This document shows positions 55,623 through 64,000 of a stretch of 64,000 nt of DNA, in pieces. Both the position numbers and the translations under genes were made by a program. The stretch is from assembly GCF_001544575.2 (NCBI RefSeq), contig NZ_FCNY02000015.1:124001-188000 (forward strand). The letters run 5' to 3'. The DNA is from Caballeronia cordobensis. Its GTDB lineage: Bacteria; Pseudomonadota; Gammaproteobacteria; Burkholderiales; Burkholderiaceae. Each line of letters starts with the position of its first letter. The first letter of the stretch is position 1. The notes under the pieces were generated by a model. It saw only the letters and a list, made by a program, of their open reading frames with translations. It was not told the origin of the DNA and ran no database searches.

Positions 55623-56153
55623 ATGACCGCCGATTATCTTCGCACCGCGCTTACCTTTCGGCTCGCCCTCGCCGACGATGCCGCCGAGATCGCGCGTATC
55701 CACGTCGAGGCCTGGCAGGCCGCTTATCGGTCGATCTTTCCTTCGGCCTATCTCGACTCCCTTTCCATTCCGAAACGTCAGGCGTTATGGACGCAACTGA
55801 TCGCGCGGGGCATGCCGCGGGTGGTGCTGGCGCAGCGCGATGAAGTTACCTTGGGCTGGATTGCGTGGGGGGCTTCACGCGATCACGACAGCAAGACGAC
55901 CGACGCCGAGATCGAGGCGATTTATATCGATCCGCTGCATTGGCGGCAAGGCGCGGGGAGGATGTTGATGGACGAAGCGATCAACGCGGCGGCGAGTGAG
56001 GGTTATCGGGAGATGACCTTGTGGGCGCTGGAGGAAAACGCGCGGGGATTGCGGTTTTATAAAGCGCTGGGGTTTGCGCTTGATGGGGTGTTTCGGACGG
56101 AAAGAGTCGGGGGATGTGAAGTGTGTGAGACCCGGCTGCGGGTGGCGATTTAG
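55623..56153 (+). CDS. GNAT-family N-acetyltransferase
   Basis: A 176-residue acetyltransferase. FRLALADDAAEIARIHVEAW marks the N-terminal GNAT helices and IEAIYIDPLHWRQGAGRMLM (about residues 98-117) holds the acetyl-CoA-binding loop RQGAGR. WALEENARGLRFYKALGF is the usual end. The substrate cannot be inferred. It follows fdhA by 39 bp and may be co-transcribed. Confidence 0.88.
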   Translation: MTADYLRTALTFRLALADDAAEIARIHVEAWQAAYRSIFPSAYLDSLSIPKRQALWTQLIARGMPRVVLAQRDEVTLGWIAWGASRDHDSKTTDAEIEAIYIDPLHWRQGAGRMLMDEAINAAASEGYREMTLWALEENARGLRFYKALGFALDGVFRTERVGGCEVCETRLRVAI

Positions 56154-56180
56154 GCTTTTTTCGCCGGATCCCGGTTTCGT

Positions 56181-56368
56181 GTTGGTTTATTAGCACTGCC
56201 CCTCCCCGGGGCGGGGGTAACTTTCTTTGCTGCTGCAAAGAAAGTCACCAAAGAAAGCAGCTTTCTCACCGCCCGCGGTCACACGCAGTTTGGCCATTTT
56301 TCTCCTCGGGGAATGGCCCTCGCCTAAAGAATGCCCCCATAGGCCCAACCGGGCTTGGATCGCGCACG
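56181..56368 (+). repeat. Left arm of a 188-bp imperfect inverted repeat
   Basis: Matches the reverse complement of 56566-56753 at 181 of 188 positions by hand alignment, with no gaps. It includes the internal palindromic motif CTTTCTTTGCTGCTGCAAAG. The outer ends (GTTGGTTTATTAG) are identical. Confidence 0.92.
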
Positions 56369-56565
56369 GTCTGACAAAACAGTGCGCGAAGCGCGCTGGG
56401 TCAGCACGAAATAGCTTCGGCACAGCGCTTCGCGCTGCCGTTGGGTATGCGAGGGAAACCAGCGAACACGAATGCACTCGCATACCCGATTGACCCATCG
56501 GCCGCGAAGCGGGCTGGAACTTGAAATGGCTGTACCAAGAAATTAAGTGGCGCGACGTGACGGAT

Positions 56566-56753
56566 CGTGCGCGATCCAAGCCCGATTGGGCTTATGAGGG
56601 CACTCTTTAGGCGAGGGCCGTTCCCCGAGGAGAAAAATGGCCAAACTACGTGTGACCGCGGGCGGTGACAAAGCTGCTTTCTTTGGTGACTTTCTTTGCA
56701 GCAGCAAAGAAAGTTACCCCCGCCCCGGGGAGGGGCAGTGCTAATAAACCAAC
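56566..56753 (-). repeat. Right arm of the 188-bp imperfect inverted repeat
   Basis: Reverse complement of the left arm with seven mismatches, all substitutions and most in the inner half. Its outer end abuts the 3' end of the GlxA regulator gene. Confidence 0.92.
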
Positions 56754-56785
56754 AACAAAGCAAGTTCCACGACGAAAAAAAAACC

Positions 56786-57784
56786 TCAAGCCACCATAAC
56801 AGAAGAAACAGAGGCCAAAGGAGGCACTTGCTTCCTCCGCTCCCTCGTCGGAGCGGTCCCAAACGCATCCCGATAGCTTTTAGAAAAATGACAAGCGGAC
56901 TGAAACCCGCAAGCCATCGTGATATGCATGATCGACATATCTGTCTGAAGAAGCAATTCCCGCGCGCGCCGCAACCTTAAAGTCAGATAGTAATGCGTAG
57001 GCGTCATCCCGAGATGCTCACGAAAGAGCCGCTGCAACTGCCGCTGCGACATTCCGGCCAGGCGAGCCAGTTCCTCCCGCGATAAAGGCTCTTCGATATT
57101 GTTCTCCATCAGCGAGATGACTTCGAAAAGCGACTTATTGGCCGACCCAAGACGCGCCACCAACGGCATGCGCTGCTGCGCAGAAGTATCCCGCACATGC
57201 TCGACAATGAACTGCTCCGCGATCTGCGTGACCCGCGCCGTGCCAACCCGCGCCGCGATGAGATTGAGCATCATGTCGAGCGGCGCGACGCCGCCCGTGC
57301 ACGTGACGCGATCGCGATCGATCACGAATAGCTCTTTGAGAAAGCGCGTGTCGGGAAACTCTTCTTTAAGCGCCGACATGTTTTCCCAGTGAATCGCACA
57401 CGCATAACCGGCAAGCAGCCCCGCGCGCGCCAGCGCATACGTTCCGGTGCACAGAGAACCCAGCACGCTCCCAGTGCGAGCGAATCGTCGCAAAGCAGAC
57501 AGATGCTCAGGCGTCGTCGAGCGCTGCACGTCGATGCCGCCGACCACGAACACGATATCGGGCTGTCCCACGCACTCGACCGGACCGGTATCGACGGAAA
57601 GCCCGTTGCTCGCCGTCACCGGGCCGCCTTCGGGACTCACGAGCGACCATCGATAAAGCGGCTGCCCCGTCAGGTAATTCGCCATGCGCAGCACTTCGAT
57701 CGCGTTGGTGAACGCGATCATCGTGAAGTTGGGAAGCGGCATGAACGCGAAGTGCGACAGCGACGCCGTGCGATCGGAGGACAT
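56786..57784 (-). CDS. GlxA-family regulator, probable GbdR-type activator of betaine catabolism
   Basis: A 332-residue protein: PfpI-like domain (PLPNFTMIAFTNAIEVLRMA; LGSLCTGTYALARAGLLAGY) and AraC double HTH (LSREELARLAGMSQRQLQRL; ACGFQSACHFSKSYRDAFG). It is divergent from the dimethylglycine operon, the arrangement expected for its activator. It is much like the regulator in the importer cluster, with shared stretches such as AIEVLRMANY and the WxLVSPEG/WSIITPDG segment. GbdR in Pseudomonas responds to betaine and dimethylglycine. Confidence 0.9.
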   Translation of the reverse strand: MSSDRTASLSHFAFMPLPNFTMIAFTNAIEVLRMANYLTGQPLYRWSLVSPEGGPVTASNGLSVDTGPVECVGQPDIVFVVGGIDVQRSTTPEHLSALRRFARTGSVLGSLCTGTYALARAGLLAGYACAIHWENMSALKEEFPDTRFLKELFVIDRDRVTCTGGVAPLDMMLNLIAARVGTARVTQIAEQFIVEHVRDTSAQQRMPLVARLGSANKSLFEVISLMENNIEEPLSREELARLAGMSQRQLQRLFREHLGMTPTHYYLTLRLRRARELLLQTDMSIMHITMACGFQSACHFSKSYRDAFGTAPTRERRKQVPPLASVSSVMVA

Positions 57785-58222
57785 GTGAGAACTGATTCCT
57801 TGGAATCTATTGATTGGCGCCGTTCGACGCGGCGCTTTGCCACTTTTCTAATTTTGATTTCGAGTGCAACTACCATGCCATCAGGCTAAACCCTGAGCCC
57901 TGTGAGGCGCCGCTCGTGCTCGCTGCGCCCGCGCACCGGCGAGGAGCCAGACGTCATAAGGATCGCACCGCGATAGCGCACGATCGTTCCGGCGCAGTGC
58001 AGCACGACGCGCGAAAAAATCAACTACACCGAATCGCAATTCGCCACTTGTCGAAAACAGACGCGCATGTCGGAAAAGGTAAAGAACACGTCTGAATTCG
58101 TAAATTGACCGGCAGGGCGAACGACAAGAATAGACCCATCGACGAAGGCATCGATCGGGCGATGGAAAAAGCCCCCAGGCCTGCGTTTCTCCCCTCTACC
58201 CGGCAACACGGAGCACACACAG
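57785..58222. promoter_or_regulatory. Divergent control region of the dimethylglycine operon
   Basis: About 440 bp without a gene. Near 58050-58075 the motif TGTCG occurs twice, 21 bp apart, a spacing that would suit an AraC-type activator dimer, but this is weak. No promoter consensus could be fixed. Confidence 0.35.
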
Positions 58223-59194
58223 ATGAGCACCCTGCACGACAACAGCATCATCATCGACGGACTGAATATCTCGAAGTTCGAGCGCTCCGTGTTCGAGGAC
58301 ATGAGAAAGGGCAACGTGACCGCGGTGAACTGCACGGTCTCGGTATGGGAAGACTTCCAGAAGACCATCGACAACATCGCGGAGATGAAACAGCAAATCC
58401 GCGAATACAGTGAAATTCTCACGCTCGTGCGCACCACGGACGATATTCTGCGCGCGAAGAAGGAAAACAAGACCGGCATTATCTTCGGCTTCCAGAACTC
58501 GTATGCGTTCGAGGACAACCTCGGCTATATCGAAGTGTTCAAGGAACTCGGCGTGAACGTGGTGCAGCTTTGCTACAACACGCAGAACCTGGTCGGCACC
58601 GGCTGCTACGAGCCGGACGGCGGTCTCTCGGGTTATGGCAAGGAAGTGATCCACGAGATGAACCGCGTGGGCATCGTGGTCGATCTCTCGCACGTCGGCG
58701 CAAAGACGTCTTCCGACGCCATCGCCTGCTCGAAGAAGCCCGTCACGTATTCGCATTGCTGTCCGTCGGGTCTCAAGGATCATCCGCGCAACAAGTCCGA
58801 TGACCAGCTGCGCGAAATCGCCGACGCCAACGGTTTCGTTGGCGTGACGATGTTCTCGCCGTTCCTGAAGAAAGGCCCGGACGCGACCGTCGACGATTAT
58901 CTCGAAGCGATCGATTACGTGATCAACGTGATCGGCGAAGACAAGGTCGGCATCGGCACCGACTTCACGCAAGGCTATAGCACCGAATTCTTCGACTGGA
59001 TCACGCACGACAAGGGCCGTTATCGCCGTCTGACGAATTTCGGCAAGGTGGTGAACCCGGAAGGCATTCGCACGATCGGCGAATTCCCGAACCTCACGGC
59101 CGCCATGGAAAAGGCCGGCTGGAGCGAAACGCGTATCAAGAAAGTGATGGGCGAGAACTGGATGCGCTACTTCGGCGAAGTCTGGAACGTCTGA
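58223..59194 (+). CDS. Membrane dipeptidase (peptidase M19)-like protein of the betaine operon
   Basis: A 323-residue TIM-barrel protein with clear M19 character: GKTGIIFGFQNSYAFEDNLG-like core, VVDLSHVGAKTSSDAIACSK and VTYSHCCPSGLKDHPRNKSD (His ligands of the second half), and GIGTDFTQG. The N-terminal HxD that binds zinc in renal dipeptidase is replaced by DGLN (IIDGLNISKFE), so the metal site is changed and dipeptidase activity is doubtful. A homologous gene occupies the same place in the Pseudomonas dgc cluster. Its role in dimethylglycine use is unknown. Confidence 0.85.
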   Translation: MSTLHDNSIIIDGLNISKFERSVFEDMRKGNVTAVNCTVSVWEDFQKTIDNIAEMKQQIREYSEILTLVRTTDDILRAKKENKTGIIFGFQNSYAFEDNLGYIEVFKELGVNVVQLCYNTQNLVGTGCYEPDGGLSGYGKEVIHEMNRVGIVVDLSHVGAKTSSDAIACSKKPVTYSHCCPSGLKDHPRNKSDDQLREIADANGFVGVTMFSPFLKKGPDATVDDYLEAIDYVINVIGEDKVGIGTDFTQGYSTEFFDWITHDKGRYRRLTNFGKVVNPEGIRTIGEFPNLTAAMEKAGWSETRIKKVMGENWMRYFGEVWNV

Positions 59195-59230
59195 ATCTGA
59201 GAGCCACGACAAATACAAAGGAAACCCGCA

Positions 59231-59761
59231 ATGCAACCGCAACTGCCTATCGACGTCGATCCGCAAACCGGCGTATGGACCACCGACGCGCTGCCGATGC
59301 TGTACGTGCCGCGTCACTTCTTCACCAACAATCACGTCGCTGTCGAGGAAGCGCTCGGCCTCGAGACGTATGCCGAGATTCTTTACAAGGCCGGCTACAA
59401 GTCCGCTTATCACTGGTGCGACAAGGAAGCCGAGAAGCACGGCATCAGCGGCATGGCGACGTTCGAACATTACCTGAAGCGTCTGTCGCAACGCGGCTGG
59501 GGTCTGTTCGACATCGTCGAAGCCGATCCGCAGACGTCGCATGCGCGCATTCATCTGCGTAACTCGTCGTTCGTGCTTCAGCAGCCGGGCAAGCAAGGCA
59601 AGCTCTGCTACATGTTCGCGGGCTGGTTCGCCGGCGCGATGGACTGGGTGAACGACACCGCGCCCGAAGGCGCGAAGAAGGGCCCGCGCTCGAAGTCGAT
59701 CGAGACGCAATGCGCTGCTGAAGGCCACGCTCATTGCGTATTTGAAGTATCGCCGCTGTAA
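59231..59761 (+). CDS. V4R-like/DUF5943 protein of the betaine operon
   Basis: A 176-residue protein without known function. ALPMLYVPRHFFTNNHVAVE starts a haem-NO/V4R-like fold, with EILYKAGYKSAYHWCDKEAE next, and the terminal Cys pair in TQCAAEGHAHCVFEVSPL resembles the V4R ligand-binding end. It lies between the M19-like gene and dgcA, as in Pseudomonas. It may sense or bind a small ligand or metal, but nothing in the sequence decides this. Confidence 0.75.
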   Translation: MQPQLPIDVDPQTGVWTTDALPMLYVPRHFFTNNHVAVEEALGLETYAEILYKAGYKSAYHWCDKEAEKHGISGMATFEHYLKRLSQRGWGLFDIVEADPQTSHARIHLRNSSFVLQQPGKQGKLCYMFAGWFAGAMDWVNDTAPEGAKKGPRSKSIETQCAAEGHAHCVFEVSPL

Positions 59762-59790
59762 GCAAAGACACCATTCCGAGGTCGATCGCA

Positions 59791-61854
59791 ATGCGTTACC
59801 CGAACCTTTTCAAGCCTCTTCAGCTCAACAAGCTCACGTTGCGCAACCGCATCGTCAGCACCGCGCATGCGGAGGTCTATGCCGAACCGGGCGGCCTGCC
59901 TGGCGACCGCTATATCCGTTACTACGAGGAAAAGGCGAAGGGCGGCGTGGGCCTCGCCGTGTGCGGCGGTTCGAGTCCCGTGTCGATCGACAGCCCGCAA
60001 GGCTGGTGGAAGTCGGTGAATCTTTCGACCGATAAGGTTATCGATCCGCTTGCTCGTCTCGCCGAAGCCATGCATCGTCATGGCGCGTTCATCATGATCC
60101 AGGCCACGCACATGGGCCGCCGTTCCGCATGGCACGGCGAGCACTGGCCGCATCTGATGTCGCCCTCCGGCGTGCGCGAGCCGGTGCATCGCGGCAACGC
60201 GAAGATCATCGAAGTGGAAGAGATCAAGCGCATCATCGAGGATTTCGCCGCGGCCGCGAAGCGCGTGAAGGATGCGGGCATGGACGGCATCGAAATCTCG
60301 GCCGCGCACCAGCATCTGATCGATCAGTTCTGGAGCCCGCGTACGAATTTCCGTACCGATGAATGGGGCGGCTCGCTCGAAAACCGCCTGCGCTTCGGCA
60401 CGGAAGTCTTGAAGGCCGTGCGTGAAGCCGTGGGCGCGGACTTCTGCGTCGGCCTGCGCATGTGCGGCGACGAATTCCATGAAGACGGACTCTCGCACGA
60501 GAACCTCAAGGAAATCGCGCAGGCGATGAGCGAAACGGGTCTCATCGATTACATCGGCGTGATCGGTTCCGGTGCGGATACGCACAACACGCTCGCCAAC
60601 TGCATGCCGCCGATGGCGCTGCCGCCCGAGCCGTTCGTGCATCTCGCGGCGGGCATCAAGACAGTGACGAAGCTGCCGATCATGCATGCGCAAAGCATTC
60701 GCGATGCAGGTCAGGCGGAACGACTGCTCGCGAACGGCATGGTCGATCTCGTCGGCATGACGCGCGCGCAGATTGCCGATCCGCACATGGTCATCAAGAT
60801 TCGCGATGGCCGCGAGGACGAGATCAAGCAGTGCGTCGGCGCGAACTATTGCATCGACCGCCAGTACAACGGGCTCGACGTGCTCTGCGTGCAAAACGCG
60901 GCGACTTCGCGTGAAGAGACGATGCCGCATGTCATCGAAAAGACGCGCGGGCCGAAGCGCAAGGTCGTCGTGGTCGGCGCGGGCCCCGCGGGTCTGGAAG
61001 CAGCGCGCGTCGCGCGTTCGCGTGGCCATGACGTCGTGCTGTTCGAGAAGAACGACTACGTCGGCGGCCAGATCATGCTCGCCGCGAAAGCGCCGCAGCG
61101 CGAACAGATGGCTGGCATCGTGCGCTGGTTCGACATGGAAACCAAGCGCCTTGGCGTCGATCGCCGTCTCGGTGTCGCGGCCGACGACAAGATGATCATG
61201 GCGGAGAAGCCGGATATCGTCGTGCTCGCGACGGGCGGCTCGTCATTCACGGATCAGGTGCCCGCGTGGGGCGTCGAGCAAGGTCTGGCGGTGAGCTCCT
61301 GGGACATTCTCTCGGGCAAGGTCGAGCCGGGCAAGAACGTGCTCGTGTACGACGGCGTCAGCACGCATGCGGGCGCGGGCGTCGCGGACTTCATCGCGTC
61401 GCGCGGCAATAACGTGGAGATCGTCACGCCGGACGTGAAGGTTGCCGACGACACCGGCGGCACCACGTTCCCGATCTTCTATCGGCGTCTGTATGCGCAG
61501 GGCGTGATTCATACTCCTAACTATTGGCTCGACAAGGTCTATGAGGAAGACGGCAAGAAGATCGCCGTGATCCGCAACGAGTACACGGAAGAGCAGGAAG
61601 AGCGCGCGGTCGATCAGGTCGTGATCGAAAACGGCATCACGCCCAATGACGCGCTCTACTGGAAGCTCAAGCCCGAGTCGCTCAATCACGGACAGATCGA
61701 CATGCACACGCTCTTCGCATCGCAGCCGCAGCCCTCGTTGAGCGAAGAGCTCGGCAACGGACGCTTCCTGCTGTTCCGCGTCGGCGACTGCATCTCGATG
61801 CACAACATCCACAGCGCGATCTACGATTCGCTGCGCCTCTGCAAAGACTTCTGA
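59791..61854 (+). CDS. dgcA: Dimethylglycine demethylation protein DgcA
   Basis: A 687-residue protein of the old-yellow-enzyme/2,4-dienoyl-CoA reductase type. An FMN TIM barrel covers about residues 1-340 (FKPLQLNKLTLRNRIVSTAH; AAKRVKDAGMDGIEISAAHQ), a 4Fe-4S cluster site about 345-370 (QCVGANYCIDRQYNGLDVLC) and an FAD/NAD domain from about 390 (VVVVGAGPAGLEAARVARSR). With DgcB it demethylates dimethylglycine to sarcosine and passes electrons on. The start ATG is 29 bp after the previous gene. Confidence 0.92.
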   Translation: MRYPNLFKPLQLNKLTLRNRIVSTAHAEVYAEPGGLPGDRYIRYYEEKAKGGVGLAVCGGSSPVSIDSPQGWWKSVNLSTDKVIDPLARLAEAMHRHGAFIMIQATHMGRRSAWHGEHWPHLMSPSGVREPVHRGNAKIIEVEEIKRIIEDFAAAAKRVKDAGMDGIEISAAHQHLIDQFWSPRTNFRTDEWGGSLENRLRFGTEVLKAVREAVGADFCVGLRMCGDEFHEDGLSHENLKEIAQAMSETGLIDYIGVIGSGADTHNTLANCMPPMALPPEPFVHLAAGIKTVTKLPIMHAQSIRDAGQAERLLANGMVDLVGMTRAQIADPHMVIKIRDGREDEIKQCVGANYCIDRQYNGLDVLCVQNAATSREETMPHVIEKTRGPKRKVVVVGAGPAGLEAARVARSRGHDVVLFEKNDYVGGQIMLAAKAPQREQMAGIVRWFDMETKRLGVDRRLGVAADDKMIMAEKPDIVVLATGGSSFTDQVPAWGVEQGLAVSSWDILSGKVEPGKNVLVYDGVSTHAGAGVADFIASRGNNVEIVTPDVKVADDTGGTTFPIFYRRLYAQGVIHTPNYWLDKVYEEDGKKIAVIRNEYTEEQEERAVDQVVIENGITPNDALYWKLKPESLNHGQIDMHTLFASQPQPSLSEELGNGRFLLFRVGDCISMHNIHSAIYDSLRLCKDF

Positions 61855-61868
61855 CGAGGTATTCGACG

Positions 61869-63785
61869 ATGAACCCCGTGTTTGTCATCACCGCGCTGCT
61901 GTGGCTTTCGATGGCGGGCCTCGCGTTCGCCTTGCTCAAGCGAGCGGCATACTGGCGCGAAGGCCGCGCGACGACGGCCGGCGCGTATGGCTGGGCGAAT
62001 CTGCTCACCATCCCGAAGCGCTATTTCGTCGATCTGCATCATGTCGTGGCGCGCGACCCGTACATCGCGAAGACGCACGTCGCGACGGCGGGCGGCGCGA
62101 TCCTCGCGATGGCGCTCGTTTTCATCAACTACGGTCTCGCGATTTATTCGGTCTGGCTCGACCGCGCGATCTTCCTGGCGGCGATCATCATGTTCGTCGG
62201 CGCGATGTTCGTGTACAAGCGCCGCCGCGCGAAGGACGTGCCCGCGCGCCTCTCGCACGGACCGTGGGACAGCCTGCCGCTTTTGCTCGGCTCGTTCGCC
62301 GCGGGTCTCGCGTTGTTCACGCTGCTGCCGGCTTCGTGGATGTCCGGCTCGCTCGCGGTCATCATCGCGTTGCTGATCGCGGCGGGTGCGTACACGATGA
62401 CGTTCGGCGCGGCGCAAGGCGGCCCGATGAAGCACGCGATGGCGGGTCTGCTGCATCTCGCGTTTCATCCGCGTCAGGAGCGCTTTCATGCGAAGACGCA
62501 GCACGAACATGAGGCCGTGCCGCCCACGGCGCTCAAGAAGCCCGTGCTCGATGCGAAGGAATATGGCGTCGGCAAGCCGGTCGAGTTTCGCTGGAATCAA
62601 CTGCTGAGCTTCGACGCCTGCGTGCAGTGCGGCAAGTGCGAAGCGGCGTGTCCCGCGTTCGCATCCGGCCAGCCGTTGAATCCGAAGAAGCTGATCCAGG
62701 ATCTCGTCGTCGGCATGGTGGGCGGTTCGGACTCGCAATATGCGGGCAGCCCGACGCCCGGCATTCCGGTCGGCAAGCATTCGGGCGGACCGGCCAAACC
62801 GCTGATCTCGCAGATGATCGAAGCCGACACGATCTGGTCCTGCACCACCTGCCGCGCCTGCGTGCAGGAGTGCCCGATGCTGATCGAGCACGTCGATGCG
62901 ATCGTCGATATGCGGCGCAATCAGACGCTGGTCGAAGGCGATGTGCCGGGCAAAGGCCCGATCACGCTGGCGAATCTGCGCGAGACGGGCAGCCAGAACG
63001 GTTACGACATCGGTGCGCGTTACGACTGGTCGGTGGATCTGCAAGTGCAGGTCGCGCAGCCGGGACGTCCGGTGGATGTGCTGCTGATCGCCGGCGAAGG
63101 CGCGTTCGACATGCGTTATCAGCGCACGCTGCGCGCGCTGGCGAAGGTGATGAACAAGGCGGGTGTCGATTACGCGGTGCTCGGCGGCGTGGAGACGGAC
63201 ACGGGCGACACCGCGCGGCGTCTGGGCGATGAAGCCACGTTCCAGCAATGCGCGTCGAAGCTGATGAACACGTTGTCGCAGTATCAGTTCCGCCGCATCG
63301 TGACGGCCGATCCGCACGTGCTGCATAGCCTGCGTAACGAATATCGCGCGCTCGGCGGTTATTACGAAGTGCAGCATCACACCGCGTTCATGGCCGAGCT
63401 CGTCGCGACCGGCAAGCTCACGCCGAAGGCCGCCGCCGTGCTCGCCGACAAGAAGATCACGTATCACGATCCGTGCTATCTCGGGCGTTACAACGGCGAA
63501 ACGGAAGCACCGCGCAAGCTCTTGAAGACCATCGGCATCAAGGTCGTCGAGATGGAGCGTCACGGTATGCGTGCACGCTGCTGCGGCGGTGGCGGCGGCG
63601 CGCCGCTCACCGATATTCCCGGCAAGCAGCGCATTCCCGATATCCGCATCGCCGATGCGAAATCGATCGGCGCGGAAGTGGTCGCGGTCGGCTGCCCGCA
63701 ATGCACCGCGATGCTCGAAGGCGTGGTCGGTCCTCGTCCCGAAGTGCTCGACGTGGCGGAACTCGTCGCAGCGGCATTGGAGTGA
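61869..63785 (+). CDS. dgcB: Dimethylglycine demethylation protein DgcB, membrane Fe-S subunit
   Basis: A 638-residue protein. The first 190 residues have about five hydrophobic segments (ITALLWLSMAGLAFALL; AGGAILAMALVFINYGLAIY; AIFLAAIIMFVGAMFVY). Two 4Fe-4S motifs follow (CVQCGKCEAACPAF near 252; CTTCRACVQECPM near 325), then CCG-type cysteine-rich motifs (HDPCYLGRYNG; RCCGGGGGAP). The form is that of heterodisulfide-reductase-like electron carriers to the quinone pool. It is 14 bp after dgcA. Confidence 0.92.
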   Translation: MNPVFVITALLWLSMAGLAFALLKRAAYWREGRATTAGAYGWANLLTIPKRYFVDLHHVVARDPYIAKTHVATAGGAILAMALVFINYGLAIYSVWLDRAIFLAAIIMFVGAMFVYKRRRAKDVPARLSHGPWDSLPLLLGSFAAGLALFTLLPASWMSGSLAVIIALLIAAGAYTMTFGAAQGGPMKHAMAGLLHLAFHPRQERFHAKTQHEHEAVPPTALKKPVLDAKEYGVGKPVEFRWNQLLSFDACVQCGKCEAACPAFASGQPLNPKKLIQDLVVGMVGGSDSQYAGSPTPGIPVGKHSGGPAKPLISQMIEADTIWSCTTCRACVQECPMLIEHVDAIVDMRRNQTLVEGDVPGKGPITLANLRETGSQNGYDIGARYDWSVDLQVQVAQPGRPVDVLLIAGEGAFDMRYQRTLRALAKVMNKAGVDYAVLGGVETDTGDTARRLGDEATFQQCASKLMNTLSQYQFRRIVTADPHVLHSLRNEYRALGGYYEVQHHTAFMAELVATGKLTPKAAAVLADKKITYHDPCYLGRYNGETEAPRKLLKTIGIKVVEMERHGMRARCCGGGGGAPLTDIPGKQRIPDIRIADAKSIGAEVVAVGCPQCTAMLEGVVGPRPEVLDVAELVAAALE

Positions 63786-63789
63786 AGCG

Positions 63790-64000
63790 ATGAACAACGA
63801 CATCAAACGAATCGATCCGCGCCGTCCCTTCATCATCACGGCGGATGGGCTCAAGCGCATCACGCTCGGCGAGATCGGCAACGGCGTCGTGGTGAATTTC
63901 ACGCACGGCGGCCACAAGGAAGCGACGAAACCGCGCCGCACGACGAAGCCCGCGACGCGCGCGCTGCTCGTCGCGGCGCATACGGATCGCGGCGCGCTCG
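63790..64000 (+). CDS. Probable electron-transfer flavoprotein subunit, 3' end outside window
   Basis: The first 70 residues only: MNNDIKRIDPRRPFIITADG, LKRITLGEIGNGVVVNF, then KPATRALLVAAHTDRGAL at the edge. LLVAAHTDRGAL resembles the first strand and loop of an ETF alpha/beta domain. In Pseudomonas the genes after dgcB encode ETF subunits, which supports the call. The start is 4 bp after the dgcB stop. Too little is visible to be certain. Confidence 0.55.
   Translation, partial: MNNDIKRIDPRRPFIITADGLKRITLGEIGNGVVVNFTHGGHKEATKPRRTTKPATRALLVAAHTDRGAL

Larger units (their letters stand above)
56154..56785. other. Intergenic stretch holding a 573-bp inverted-repeat element
   Basis: Almost all of this gap is occupied by the two long arms described separately and their 197-bp core. 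The core has nested hairpins: CAGCGC-TTC-GCGCTG at 56423-56437 and GGGTATGCGAG (56443-56453) with CTCGCATACCC (56477-56487). Open frames crossing it exist only because both arms are open, and show no coding character. Confidence 0.7.

Noticed and set aside
56190..56868. Open frames with KESHQRKQL-like peptides over the inverted repeat
   Set aside because: They follow the two repeat arms in opposite directions and have no ribosome site; best seen as by-products of a DNA or RNA element.
61821..63941. A 706-codon open frame antisense to dgcB
   Set aside because: Same reason; the dgcB frame has clear Fe-S motifs and the antisense product has none.

Overview
The window looks like part of a secondary replicon (second chromosome, chromid or megaplasmid) of a Burkholderiaceae bacterium, most likely Caballeronia, Paraburkholderia or Burkholderia. 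Evidence: uniformly GC-rich coding sequence, a RepB/Rep_3-type initiator beside parB and parA, and six copies of a palindrome with the core TTATGCGCATAA that resembles Burkholderia secondary-replicon parS sites.

Layout. 1-5.9 kb: replication and partition block (rep, cut by the left edge; parB; parA; parS sites) and a CoA-binding/GNAT protein acetyltransferase homologue. 5.9-16.3 kb: a small unknown gene, an IclR regulator and a divergent sugar ABC importer followed by six catabolic genes that fit the non-phosphorylated L-fucose route to pyruvate and lactate. 16.4-23.5 kb: MFS efflux pump, thioesterase, chemoreceptor, AGE-family epimerase, MgtC-like protein and two unknown proteins. 23.9-28.0 kb: choline/betaine ABC importer with a GlxA-type regulator inside the cluster. 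28.0-30.4 kb: class II aldolase, a second GlxA-type regulator and a small membrane protein. 30.8-38.1 kb: serine dehydratase, sarcosine oxidase soxBDAG, a FolB-like protein and an 87-residue protein. 38.3-39.7 kb: MFS transporter.

39.9-50.4 kb is a type I-E CRISPR-Cas locus in the order cas3-cas8e-cas11 (one continuous 1589-codon frame), cas7e, cas5e, cas6e, cas1, cas2e, leader, then 30 repeats. The three-way fusion is the most unusual thing here. Its Cas11 part keeps an ideal Shine-Dalgarno and ATG, so free Cas11 may also be made. At the leader-distal end of the array lies a 56-base run of C that replaces the C-terminus of betA; it is either an assembly fault or a real disruption.

50.4-64 kb: betA (damaged), betB, betI, glutathione-independent formaldehyde dehydrogenase, a GNAT enzyme, a 573-bp element with 188-bp inverted arms, a third GlxA regulator and the divergent dimethylglycine operon (M19-like protein, V4R-like protein, dgcA, dgcB, start of a probable ETF subunit). 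Together with the importer, sox and sda genes this gives a nearly complete path choline -> betaine aldehyde -> betaine -> (step not in window) -> dimethylglycine -> sarcosine -> glycine plus one-carbon units; serine dehydratase then feeds serine into pyruvate. The betaine monooxygenase (gbcAB), glyA and purU were not seen.
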